Source: Pseudanabaena sp. (GTDB taxonomy: Bacteria > Cyanobacteriota > Cyanobacteriia > Pseudanabaenales > Pseudanabaenaceae). Taken from it: a stretch of DNA of 64,000 bases. The position numbers were made by a program, and so were the translations under genes. The stretch lies in contig QBLS01000007.1 in the NCBI GenBank assembly GCA_003249015.1, positions 116,176 to 180,175 on the forward strand, read 5' to 3'. This document shows, piece by piece, positions 17,992 through 26,555 of this stretch (position 1 is its first letter; every line of letters begins with the position of its first letter). The notes beneath the pieces were generated by a model, which saw only the letters and a list, made by a program, of their open reading frames with translations, made no database searches and was not told the DNA's origin.

Positions 17992-18291
17992 CTAGGGCTT
18001 AGTTTTGACGCTGACATTGCCCGAATTTACTAGGGTCTGACAGGCTAAACGATAGTTTGCTGGCTTGTTTTTCAACTTCTTTTCTTCAAATGAGGTCTTG
18101 GGAGATAGGTTTTCCAAGCCTTCGGTAATTTCGACAACACAGGTGGCGCATTGTCCATAGCCATTACAGTTGGTCAGCTTCGCCATGAATTTGTAGATGT
18201 CAATATTGTTCTCTAGAGCTTTCATGCGGAGATTAGCCCCATCCATAGCGATCGCCTCTTTGCCTTCATTCACAAATGTAATGGTTGCCAT
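17992..18291 (-). CDS. 2Fe-2S ferredoxin
   Basis: Small electron carrier, 99 residues, with a ferredoxin fold. The cluster ligands are Cys42, Cys48, Cys51 and Cys84 ([11 protein letters not shown] and LACQ). The C-x5-C-x2-C spacing is that of the adrenodoxin/Isc-type group rather than the plant-type photosynthetic PetF (C-x4-C-x2-C), so it is probably not the main photosystem I acceptor. Similar short ferredoxins are conserved in cyanobacteria; their partners are poorly known. It is a single gene between repeat-rich spacers. Confidence 0.9.
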   Translation of the reverse strand: MATITFVNEGKEAIAMDGANLRMKALENNIDIYKFMAKLTNCNGYGQCATCVVEITEGLENLSPKTSFEEKKLKNKPANYRLACQTLVNSGNVSVKTKP

Positions 18292-18502
18292 AGGAAATTA
18301 TTAATTTTTTGTTAACTTTTGTTACTGCTTTAGTATCCTATGAAATGGCAGGTTATGGCAAATAACAAAGCTTTGTTGCAGCTTGAAGTTTCGCCGTAAG
18401 ATGAACAACTAAATTTTTGATAGTGCGGTGAGGCTACGCCATCAAAAAGTGGAAAGAATTTCCGAGCTTCAAGTCAGCGCAAAGCGCTATAACATAATAA
18501 CT

Positions 18503-19567
18503 ATGGCTAAAATTCGTTCGTCTTCAGATGTAAAGACACTTGCTAATAATTTACAACAGTTGATTGATCGGCTGGACTCAAGCGATCACAGTGATCTGAT
18601 CTATGCCGCTTTAGAGGCGATCGCGCAGATAGGCAATGGGGATGCTGAGCGTCTTGATTGGAAGATTTTGGCAGGGTCATTGCAGGATATGCAAAAAGCG
18701 ATCGCTATGTTTTATCCCCATCGTTTTAAGCGCAAAGTTAGTATTTTTGGTTCGGCTCGCACTGCTCCTGATGCGCCTGAATATCAAAGCACCTTTGATT
18801 TTGCGGAGAAGATCACCAAACAAGGTTTTATGGTGATTACTGGTGCTGGTGGTGGCATCATGGCGGCTGGCAATGAGGGAGCGGGGGAGCATTCCTTTGG
18901 ACTAAATATCAATTTGCCCTTTGAACAAACAAGTAATTCCTTTGTGACTGAAGCTTCGCGCTTGGTAAGTTTTCGTTACTTTTTTACGCGCAAGTTATAT
19001 TTCATCAAAGAAAGTGACGCGATCGCCCTATTTCCTGGAGGTTTTGGAACACAGGATGAATTTTTTGAGTGCTTGACCCTATGCCAAACAGGTCGGACAA
19101 TGCCCCGTCCCATTGTGCTAATTGACAAATTGGGTGGTGATTACTGGCAAAACTGGGATTATTTTGTGCAGAATAATTTGATGGCGCGGGGACTAATTGT
19201 TGATGAAGACCGTAGTCTTTATAAGATTACTGATAACGTAGATGAAGCTTGTGAGTTTATTCGCTCGTTTTACAGTGTTTATCATTCCTGCCGCTGGGTC
19301 GGTGATTTATTTGTGATTCGATTAAATGTGGCGATCGATGATGCACATATTGAAAGGTTAAATGTGAACTTTGGCGATATTCTTACCAAGGGTAAAATTG
19401 AGCGCAGTCAAGCTTTACCCGTTGAAGTTAACGAGCCGCATATTTTAGATTTACCGCGCTTGACTATGCACTTTAACTCGCGGGAGATGGGACGACTGTA
19501 CGAATTGATTGCCGCCATAAATGATACCTGCGGTGACTCAATAGTTTGCCATCCAGAACAAAGATAA
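18503..19567 (+). CDS. LOG family protein (lysine decarboxylase-like fold)
   Basis: Rossmann-fold protein of the LOG/TIGR00730 group, about 354 residues from the ATG at 18503; a GTG at 18428 gives a longer frame that is less likely. The nucleotide-monophosphate-binding pattern is clear: SIFGSARTAPDAPEY, VITGAGGGIMAAGNEGAGEHSFGLNI and FPGGFGTQDEFFECLTLCQTGR (the PGGxGTxxE motif). Family members cleave nucleoside 5'-monophosphates such as cytokinin ribotides; many bacterial ones have no proven substrate. The C-terminal 100 residues extend beyond the core LOG domain. It ends 4 bp before the DUF2779 gene, so the two are probably co-transcribed. Confidence 0.88.
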   Translation: MAKIRSSSDVKTLANNLQQLIDRLDSSDHSDLIYAALEAIAQIGNGDAERLDWKILAGSLQDMQKAIAMFYPHRFKRKVSIFGSARTAPDAPEYQSTFDFAEKITKQGFMVITGAGGGIMAAGNEGAGEHSFGLNINLPFEQTSNSFVTEASRLVSFRYFFTRKLYFIKESDAIALFPGGFGTQDEFFECLTLCQTGRTMPRPIVLIDKLGGDYWQNWDYFVQNNLMARGLIVDEDRSLYKITDNVDEACEFIRSFYSVYHSCRWVGDLFVIRLNVAIDDAHIERLNVNFGDILTKGKIERSQALPVEVNEPHILDLPRLTMHFNSREMGRLYELIAAINDTCGDSIVCHPEQR

Positions 19568-19571
19568 CCAT

Positions 19572-21497
19572 ATGTCCCATCCTCTATATCTAACTAAGTC
19601 CGATCTTAAAACTGCTCGCAGTTGTTCTACCAAACTTCATTATAAGAAACTGGGCTACCCCACGGTTGATCGGGTGGATGGATATACAAGGATCTTGGCT
19701 GATGGTAACTTTATCATCAATAAAATTGCCCATCTGCTCTATCCCGAAGGAATCTATTTAACTGCTAATTTTAGTTCTGAAGAGAATATTGCTAAAGCTG
19801 TGCAGGAAACTATTTCCTACTTACAGCAAGAGAATGTAACTCTGTTTGAGCCTGTGTTTTATTCAGGAAATCGGATTGCTCGTGCTGACATTCTGGTCAA
19901 AGAAGGCGATCGCATTGAAATCATCGAAATTAGAGCGAAGGGTTTTGATAGTAAAGCCCATGCAGACTTAGTTAGATATCGGAATCTATCGCTATTTAGA
20001 AATAAGCGTACTGGAAGGGTTGGTGGCGAATGGAGAAATATCATTGAGGATGTAGCCTATCAAGTGGGAATATTGCAAGAGATGTTACTGGAAAATTTGC
20101 CTGAGCAGCAGTTTCAGATTTCGCCCTACTTGATTGTTCCCGATCGCGCAAAGACTACTTCTATTGATAATCTTGCTGATTACTTTCAGATTCAGCGCAT
20201 TTCCAGTAGTCGAAACTCATTGTCGAAACTTAATGGAATTAAAATTGAGTTTAATGGTGATGTGGAAGCTTTAAAACAAGATCAGTTTTTGACTAAAGTA
20301 AGCATCATAGATGAAGTTACGGAGCTAGTTGAATCGACAATTGCGGATTCTCAAAAATATATTGACTATTTGCTACACCAATCCTCAGAGATATTTGCGC
20401 CCATTGGCAAGAAATGCAAGGGTTGTGAGTACAGGGCTAGCGATTTTGATTCTCGTGATGGATTTCGCGAATGCTGGGGCGAACTTGCTGATGTGGAGAA
20501 CCACATCTTAGATTTATATCAAATGGGGAGAATTGGGGGCAATGATACGCCGTTAGTGAATGAACTGATCAAACAGCAGAAAGTAAGTATGTTTGACGTT
20601 CCCTTAGAAGAACTCAATGATTTTACCTACAGCTATCGCCAACTCGTTCAAATTGAATATACTCAGAAGAATAAGGAATGGATTTCTGAACATCTGCCTA
20701 ATGTGATGAGCCAGATTGAATATCCGATTCATTTTATTGATTTCGAGACTTCCCGAATGGCGATCCCCTATCGAGCAGGAATGCAAGCCTATGAGCAGGT
20801 GGCTTTTCAGTGGAGTTGCCACACAATCACCTCTCCTGATGCGATTCCTGTGCAGAGGGAATGGCTCGATTTAGAAAATACTTTTCCTAATTTCCAGTTT
20901 GCTGAGTCACTCATGGAATGTCTAGGAGAACAGGGAACGATTCTAACTTGGGCAACCCATGAAAATAGTGTGTTGCGGGATATTTATTATCAAATGCAAG
21001 CCTATGATTACCAAAACCCACAGTTGATGGCATGGCTAGCCAAGACGGCAAAGCTTGGCAGCAAAGGATCTTCTCAGCTTGTTGATATGAATGATCTGAC
21101 CCTTAAACATTATTTCCATCCCTTGATGAAAGGTCGAACTTCTCTCAAGTGTGTGTTGCCAGCAATCTGGAAGACCAATCCTTATTTGTATGAAATACCT
21201 TACTTTCAAGAATACTATCGCGATCGCGATGGCGAGGTGTTGAGTCCCTATGATGTTTTGCCACAAATGCAGATAGGCGATCGCTTTCAAGTAGTTAATG
21301 AAGGGGCGGGCGCAATGTTAGCTTATCAAGACTTAATGTATGGAGAAAATAGGGTGGTCAATCCGTCGGAATTGACCGCTGAAAAGCAATTAGAGCGATC
21401 GCAATGGCAAGAATTACTTTATCAATATTGCCGACTTGATACCATGGCTATGGTGATTATTTGGACGCATTGGCAAAATTTGTGTCGTCGCCAATAA
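19572..21497 (+). CDS. DUF2779 protein with Cas4/RecB-like nuclease half
   Basis: 641 residues. The N-terminal half resembles Cas4/AddB-type PD-(D/E)XK nucleases: an isolated Cys in LKTARSCSTKLHYKKLG, ADILVKEGDRIEIIEIRAKG as the catalytic strand, and a late cysteine group CKGC...EC that could complete a 4Fe-4S cluster. In the catalytic strand the usual ExK reads EIR, with a Lys two residues on. The C-terminal half is the DUF2779 domain with HFIDFETSRMAIP, TWATHENSVLRD and YCRLDTMAMV, which fits a DEDD RNase-H-like exonuclease. Two nuclease-like domains in one protein suggest a DNA-processing or defence role, but none is proven. Confidence 0.8.
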   Translation: MSHPLYLTKSDLKTARSCSTKLHYKKLGYPTVDRVDGYTRILADGNFIINKIAHLLYPEGIYLTANFSSEENIAKAVQETISYLQQENVTLFEPVFYSGNRIARADILVKEGDRIEIIEIRAKGFDSKAHADLVRYRNLSLFRNKRTGRVGGEWRNIIEDVAYQVGILQEMLLENLPEQQFQISPYLIVPDRAKTTSIDNLADYFQIQRISSSRNSLSKLNGIKIEFNGDVEALKQDQFLTKVSIIDEVTELVESTIADSQKYIDYLLHQSSEIFAPIGKKCKGCEYRASDFDSRDGFRECWGELADVENHILDLYQMGRIGGNDTPLVNELIKQQKVSMFDVPLEELNDFTYSYRQLVQIEYTQKNKEWISEHLPNVMSQIEYPIHFIDFETSRMAIPYRAGMQAYEQVAFQWSCHTITSPDAIPVQREWLDLENTFPNFQFAESLMECLGEQGTILTWATHENSVLRDIYYQMQAYDYQNPQLMAWLAKTAKLGSKGSSQLVDMNDLTLKHYFHPLMKGRTSLKCVLPAIWKTNPYLYEIPYFQEYYRDRDGEVLSPYDVLPQMQIGDRFQVVNEGAGAMLAYQDLMYGENRVVNPSELTAEKQLERSQWQELLYQYCRLDTMAMVIIWTHWQNLCRRQ

Positions 21498-21540
21498 AAA
21501 GTTGAGTTAACATTATTTTTAGAGCTAATCTAAAAACATA

Positions 21541-22527
21541 ATGCTTCCTAGAATTGCACTGACTCTGATAGCTTTTATCTTTGTGGTTTCTCTAAGCGCT
21601 TGTAGTCAATTGGGAAAGCCGACATTATTACGGGTTGGCTTAAATGACTGGCCTGGCTACGCGATCGCTATTTACGCTAAAGAGGCTAAGCTATTTGAGA
21701 AGTATGGAATTGAGGTTGATCTAGTTGAGTTTATCAACCAGCAGGATAATATCAGAGCTACTATACGGGGCGCTCAGGATATGAGTTTTGTCACCCTTTG
21801 GGAGTTGATGCAAATAGATCCTAGCGACGATAATCCTGTAGTTGTTTTAGTCGCTGATATTTCGGCTGGCTCCGATGGTATTGTTGCTCGGCCAGAATTC
21901 AGCTCAGTCAACGAGCTAAGGGGGAAAAAAGTAAGTGCAAAGCTGGGAACAGTTGCTCATTTGATTTTGCTGGAAGCTCTCAGTAAACAAAAAATACCTC
22001 CTGATGATGTGGAAATAGTAAATGTTTCCAATGAAAGAGGTGCGGAACTATTGAAAACTAGTGATATTGATGCCGCAGTAATGTGGGAGCCTTTGTTGTC
22101 TAAGACTCAAGAAATCACTGATGGTAAAATTATCTATACAACTAAAGATATTGATAGTTTAGTTATTGATACTCTAGCCACAGGCTCAAAATTTCTCAAA
22201 AATAACAGGAGCAATGTTACTAAGTTTATAATGGCTTGGCTTGATGCTATTCATGATATGGAAGTAAAGCCAGATGTGGTACTTGAAGTCATAGCGCAGC
22301 AGACTGGTCAAACTGTACAGTCATTTTCGAGGGGTTATTCAGGGCTGAAGGAGGGTGACATCGCTCTAAACAAAAGAATGTTTGAGCAAAATGGAAGACT
22401 GCAAGAGGCTCTCCAAAATGCTAAGTCCCTATTACGCCAAGATCTGCGTCATGGGAAAGTGATTCGAGATAATACCAAGATTGACTCTGAACCCTTAATG
22501 GCGGCAATTGCCGACTGGAAGCCGTGA
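21541..22527 (+). CDS. Lipoprotein solute-binding protein (SsuA/NMT1-like)
   Basis: Periplasmic binding protein of the nitrate/sulfonate/taurine/thiamine-precursor type, 328 residues. A lipoprotein signal peptide ends at LSAC (Cys21). The mature part begins LLRVGLNDWPGYAIAIYAKEAKLFEKYGIEVDLVEF, the classic start of the family, and contains VNELRGKKVSAKLGTVAHLILLEAL and DIDAAVMWEPL. No permease or ATPase gene is nearby. Instead its stop codon overlaps the GTG start of a hybrid histidine kinase (GTGA), so it probably acts as the ligand receptor for that kinase. The ligand is unknown. Confidence 0.88.
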   Translation: MLPRIALTLIAFIFVVSLSACSQLGKPTLLRVGLNDWPGYAIAIYAKEAKLFEKYGIEVDLVEFINQQDNIRATIRGAQDMSFVTLWELMQIDPSDDNPVVVLVADISAGSDGIVARPEFSSVNELRGKKVSAKLGTVAHLILLEALSKQKIPPDDVEIVNVSNERGAELLKTSDIDAAVMWEPLLSKTQEITDGKIIYTTKDIDSLVIDTLATGSKFLKNNRSNVTKFIMAWLDAIHDMEVKPDVVLEVIAQQTGQTVQSFSRGYSGLKEGDIALNKRMFEQNGRLQEALQNAKSLLRQDLRHGKVIRDNTKIDSEPLMAAIADWKP

Positions 22528-24638
22528 AAAATAGTCTGTCACGCCAACTTTTAGGAGGATTTGCCATGTCCTTAGTAGTAGTAGGATCTTCTACTCTATG
22601 GATTAATTTTCAACTGCTCCAAAAAGACTTAAGAGGTCAGGTAGAGAAACGAGCGCAGTCAATTGCCCGTGGTTTAGAGTTCGGCACGGAAGGTTTAATT
22701 GAATATGGAAATATCAATATCTTGAAGCGCATGGTGCAGAACTATGAAACCTTGCCAACTGTAATTGAAATCGATATCATCGCTCCTGACAACAACTCAA
22801 TTATTACTGATACTATCAATGGTAGTAATCAGAAAATGCGCTACAGAGAAGCTCATCCTGAGTTAATTCCTTACTTTGATGAGTCCGCTAAGAATGGTTT
22901 AGAGTTAAAGGTAGAAACTGTAATTAATAATAAACCAGCTCTTATTCATATCCTGCCTTTTAGTAGTAGTTTGTTCAGAAATATAGATCCCAAATATACG
23001 AATAAACGTGGGCTTGTAATTGTTGCCGTTGATTTAGAAGAAATCCGAAAAGATATTTGGGGGATTTTTATTACCACCACAATGATGATGGTTGGCGGGA
23101 CTTCTGCAATTTTGGTTTTGATGATCGTCCTAACTCATATATATGCATTAAATCCCTTAAAGATACTAACTACTGCCATTAGTCAAAGTAAAACCACAGG
23201 TAGTATTGATTTAAAAAAGTCTTTGCCATCTAATGAAATTAATTATTTGGCTGAAACTCTGATAAAAGCGATCGCGCAAATCCACGAGTTTGAGAACTCT
23301 AAGAATGAAGAGTTACGTCAAATCAATCAGGAACTAGAACAGTTAAGTGAGTCGTTGGAAATGAAGGTTATTGATCGAACGATTGAACTAACTAATATGA
23401 ACGCTGAGCTGAAACAAGCACAGGAAAATGCTTTGCAAGCCAGTAAAGCTAAAAGTTTGTTTTTAGCAAATATGAGTCATGAATTAAGAACTCCTTTAAA
23501 CGCTATTTTAGGATTTACTCAACTAATTTTAGAAACAAGCGATGTCTCAGAAGAATCAAGAGAACAATTGCAAATCATTAATCATAGTGGTGAGCATTTA
23601 TTAAACTTAATTAATAATATCTTAGTAATTTCTAGGATTGAGTCAGCTAAACAAGAGTTAAATTTAGAAATCTTTGATATTAATAATTTACTAACTTGGG
23701 TTAGAGAAATTGTGGAGGTAAAATCTAGAGACAAAGGAATATCTTTAGTTGTCGAAAATCAGCTAGACGATAATATTTTAATTCAAACTGATGAATTAAA
23801 GTTGAGACAAATTTTAATAAATCTTTTGAGCAATGCCATTAAATTTACTCTTGAAGGTGGAGTGTATTTAAGAGTTTTCATGGACTCCAAAGATTTCCAA
23901 CCAGATATTTACTTAACTCCAGATGGCAATCAGCAGTATCTCTACTTTGAAATTAAGGATACTGGTATTGGTATAGCTCCAGAAGATATTGAAAATATTT
24001 TTCAGCCATTTTTTCAGTCCAAGTCTGAGTATGGATATCGTGAAGGAACTGGCTTAGGACTATCGATTAGTAAGCAATTTGTTAACTTGATGGGAGGTGA
24101 TATTACTGTATCGAGTAGCTTAGGTAGCGGTACAACCTTTAAGTTCTATGTTTTGGTTAATACAATTAACTCAGAATCTTCGTTAATTCCTACCGAAACT
24201 TTGGCGGATTTACAAATAAATAATAGGTTTATCCCTGAGATGCAAAATCCTTTTACCCAGCTAAATATACTCCTAGCTGAAGACAATAAATTCAATCAAA
24301 TGATTACTCTCAAGATGCTTGAGCATCTTGGTCACAATGCTGATGTAGTTAATGATGGCTTGGAAGTATTAGAAAAGCTTAAACATCAGGATTATGACAT
24401 CATTTTGATGGATATTCAAATGCCTAGGATGGATGGAATTGAGGCAACTAGACGTGTTCTCAATGACGGTTTTTATTCTAGAAAACCATTGATTATTGCT
24501 TTAACGGCAAGTGTAATGCAGGAAGATAAAGAAATTTGTCTATCGGCAGGAATGTACAGATTTGTAAGCAAGCCAGTTAAAATCGATATACTTCAAAGCA
24601 TCTTAAAAGAAGCAAGTGAGCAAATCTCCACAACATGA
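22524..24638 (+). CDS. Hybrid sensor histidine kinase/response regulator
   Basis: Membrane kinase of 704 residues. Two membrane helices (about 10-28 and 185-208) bracket an extracytoplasmic sensor of about 155 residues; a HAMP-like and coiled-coil linker follows. HisKA has FLANMSHELRTPLNAILGF (His319). The HATPase domain has ILINLLSNAIKFT, DTGIGIAPEDIENIF and GTGLGLSISKQFV. A receiver domain begins LNILLAEDNKFNQ, with phosphoacceptor Asp630 in DIILMDIQMPRMDG. GTG start overlapping the binding-protein stop codon. A phosphotransfer partner is not adjacent. The pair resembles binding-protein-triggered sensor systems. Confidence 0.93.
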   Translation: MKNSLSRQLLGGFAMSLVVVGSSTLWINFQLLQKDLRGQVEKRAQSIARGLEFGTEGLIEYGNINILKRMVQNYETLPTVIEIDIIAPDNNSIITDTINGSNQKMRYREAHPELIPYFDESAKNGLELKVETVINNKPALIHILPFSSSLFRNIDPKYTNKRGLVIVAVDLEEIRKDIWGIFITTTMMMVGGTSAILVLMIVLTHIYALNPLKILTTAISQSKTTGSIDLKKSLPSNEINYLAETLIKAIAQIHEFENSKNEELRQINQELEQLSESLEMKVIDRTIELTNMNAELKQAQENALQASKAKSLFLANMSHELRTPLNAILGFTQLILETSDVSEESREQLQIINHSGEHLLNLINNILVISRIESAKQELNLEIFDINNLLTWVREIVEVKSRDKGISLVVENQLDDNILIQTDELKLRQILINLLSNAIKFTLEGGVYLRVFMDSKDFQPDIYLTPDGNQQYLYFEIKDTGIGIAPEDIENIFQPFFQSKSEYGYREGTGLGLSISKQFVNLMGGDITVSSSLGSGTTFKFYVLVNTINSESSLIPTETLADLQINNRFIPEMQNPFTQLNILLAEDNKFNQMITLKMLEHLGHNADVVNDGLEVLEKLKHQDYDIILMDIQMPRMDGIEATRRVLNDGFYSRKPLIIALTASVMQEDKEICLSAGMYRFVSKPVKIDILQSILKEASEQISTT

Positions 24639-24758
24639 GGGATATTTTAAGCGATCGCGAAAATATATCTGTTTTAAATAAGAGTTATGGCTTCGACACT
24701 TCGACAGGCTCTTTTAAATATTTAAAATTGCTATATTCCTTACGTTACATAATTTCTA

Positions 24759-24870
24759 TAGCAAAGCAAGGTTTACTTAGGGCATAAACCAAGAAGATGA
24801 GTGGCGGCGCGAAGCGCTGTCACTCATCTTCTGGTTTTTTGATTTGTACTAGCTAACTCTTGCTTTGCTA
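24759..24870. mobile_element. MITE family A copy, opposite orientation
   Basis: 112-bp copy, same length as the one at 14076-14187 but inverted: its right arm (ATTTGTACTAGCTAACTC) equals the left arm of that copy. Ends TAGCAAAGCAAG and CTTGCTTTGCTA, TA flanks at 24757-24758 and 24871-24872. The central hairpin carries substitutions (GCGCTGTCACTC). It lies just after the methyltransferase stop codon. Confidence 0.87.
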
Positions 24871-24878
24871 TAAATGAT

Positions 24879-26069
24879 TTAGGACTGCTGCAACAAGATA
24901 ATTTGTTGCTTCCTTAGCGATCGCACATCATCTAAATTTGTCTCAACTGACTCTAAGATCTGAGCAACAGACTTATTTTGATTGTCAGCGCAAGCAAGTA
25001 AAAACTTCCATTCGGCATCACTGATTCTGGCTAATTGATAGTTGTAATCAAAGAAGTTTGGACTGTCCTGCCAGCCATAAATGCAGGGACTGGGCTCAGG
25101 AATCGCTGCTAGGAGTTCTTCATCATTTGCCCAAGTTTGTCTAGTAACTGGTGGCTTAGCTAAGAAGAACTCGTAATGGGAAATGGTATGGGGATCAAGC
25201 ACTTCTAGTAATCGATAGCGATCGCGCTCAGATAAATTTTTCGCTCGCTCAACTAAATCTGGAGCCTTGCCAATCAATCGATTTAGATCCCAAACTTGCG
25301 GATTAGAGAAGCCGAGAAATTCTAAACCTGAAGCATCAATTAACTCAAACAGAGTATTAACGTTGTAGTCAATCTCTTGGGGATGGACATACATATCCGC
25401 AAAGCAGGCATCTCGATAGTTCTCTGCCGCCCAACGATCTTCTTCTCGGCGGCGAAGACAGTTGGTTTCAGGCAAGTTCGCGAAGATTTCCCGTCCAACT
25501 TTGACACCATCAACATAATCGCCACGACGATCGCCCTGCAATAAAGCGATCGCTTTCTGCATTAAGCCAATTTCCCATCGTCCTAACTCACTATAGACAA
25601 AGATATGGAGTAACCCCCCAGCGGTGAGTTTATTGGCTAAAGCTTGGATGCCCCGAATAGGATCGGCAGTATGGTGCAAAACTCCCACTGAATTAATTAG
25701 ATCAAATTCGCCTTCCAATTGATCAGCATCAAATAGACTTAACTGCTTAAATTCAACTCTATTGGCTCGCGATCGCCGACAACGTTCCTGAGCCACAGCG
25801 AGAGTCCCTTCGCTAAGATCAATGCCAATAACTGAGGCTTCAGGATTAAGATGAACAAGGTACTCCGTACTCACGCCCGATCCACAGCCTGCATCTAAAA
25901 TCCGTATATTATTTTTCTTTGGTTTCTGACCTGTACAGAAACTATAGGCAGCTTGCCAATTCCAGCGCCAATTGTAGCCAGGAGGCGGTTCATCAAGTAT
26001 GGGTTCAGGTGGAAAAGGATAGGTGTTATAGAGTTTGGCTACGGCTTCGCTAACTTTAGAATCGGACAT
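24879..26069 (-). CDS. Class I SAM-dependent methyltransferase
   Basis: 396 residues. The Rossmann methyltransferase domain is at about 50-180, with motif I ILDAGCGSGVSTEYL (58-72), VIGIDLSEGTLAVAQ and the post-motif FDLINSVGVLHHTADP. The N-terminus VAKLYNTYPFPPEPILDEPP and the long C-terminal half (about 200 residues) are conserved in cyanobacterial homologues of unknown substrate. The C-terminal region may bind the acceptor. Separated from the kinase gene by a MITE; no operon partner. The acceptor molecule cannot be predicted. Confidence 0.85.
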   Translation of the reverse strand: MSDSKVSEAVAKLYNTYPFPPEPILDEPPPGYNWRWNWQAAYSFCTGQKPKKNNIRILDAGCGSGVSTEYLVHLNPEASVIGIDLSEGTLAVAQERCRRSRANRVEFKQLSLFDADQLEGEFDLINSVGVLHHTADPIRGIQALANKLTAGGLLHIFVYSELGRWEIGLMQKAIALLQGDRRGDYVDGVKVGREIFANLPETNCLRRREEDRWAAENYRDACFADMYVHPQEIDYNVNTLFELIDASGLEFLGFSNPQVWDLNRLIGKAPDLVERAKNLSERDRYRLLEVLDPHTISHYEFFLAKPPVTRQTWANDEELLAAIPEPSPCIYGWQDSPNFFDYNYQLARISDAEWKFLLACADNQNKSVAQILESVETNLDDVRSLRKQQIILLQQS

Positions 26070-26121
26070 GATGAGTCTGCTGATTGATAATTTTGAAACT
26101 TTAGACTTCCATTTTAACTAC

Positions 26122-26226
26122 AAGTAGTTCAGCATAATTAAAACTTAAAAAGAAAGGTTGTTTCGCTCGCTAAGCGGGAAGAACAACCTTTCTTAGCTTT
26201 TAGGTTGCTTATACCTAGTTGCTTAC
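26122..26226. repeat. Repeat family B copy, inverted
   Basis: About 105 bp starting AAGTAGTTCAGCATAATTAA, with a 13-bp central hairpin (26150-26162 / 26182-26194) and ending ...ACCTAGTTGCTTAC. Its left arm is the inverse of the right arm of the copies ending at 26420 and 32284. It lies in the 390-bp spacer before the acetate-kinase-like gene. Confidence 0.65.
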
Positions 26227-26316
26227 ATTTGTTTTGATTGGTGTTTAACTTGTGTGAAATGTTTGACCTTGTTGTAAATATATACACTAGGGATAGTGGC
26301 TTTTAGTTATGATCTG

Positions 26317-26420
26317 TAGGTAGTTGAGCATATATGGACTAAAAAACTAGGAGCCTACTTTGCTTGCGTAGCGAGCGAAATGAGTTATGGTTTTAGGTTT
26401 TAATTAAACTGAGCTACTTA
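26317..26420. repeat. Repeat family B copy
   Basis: Begins TAGGTAGTTGAGCATATATG, has a loose hairpin centre (GCTTGCGTAGCGAGC) and ends GGTTTTAGGTTTTAATTAAA...GCTACTTA. The right arm is nearly identical to that of the copy ending at 32284. It sits directly upstream of the HTH/acetate-kinase-like gene and may supply its promoter region. Confidence 0.65.
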
Positions 26421-26432
26421 TTTAGTTATCAA

Positions 26433-26555
26433 AACTACGAACGGGAGTCTGTTGTTATCTCTAAGCGATCATTAAAGGCATCAGCATCGGGCATAAAACA
26501 AGCCAAAAAGCGGTTTGCTCAAAAGGGTTGGACTCAAGATTACCTTGCAGAGGAA
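26433..26555 (+). other. In-frame N-terminal coding extension without a normal start
   Basis: The frame of the following gene is open from 26397, and codons 26463 onward read KRSLKASASGIKQAKKRFAQ and continue GWTQDYLAEEV into the annotated start. This is a conserved helix-turn-helix-like N-terminal module seen on many cyanobacterial signalling and NACHT-type proteins. No ATG, GTG or TTG occurs in this frame upstream of 26556. A GGGAG at 26443-26447 sits at ribosome-binding distance from the ATC at 26457, so translation may begin at a non-standard codon, or the start has been lost. Confidence 0.7.

Noticed and set aside
18428-18502. N-terminal extension of the LOG protein
   Set aside because: The GTG at 18428 adds 25 basic residues of low coding character; the ATG at 18503 is more plausible.
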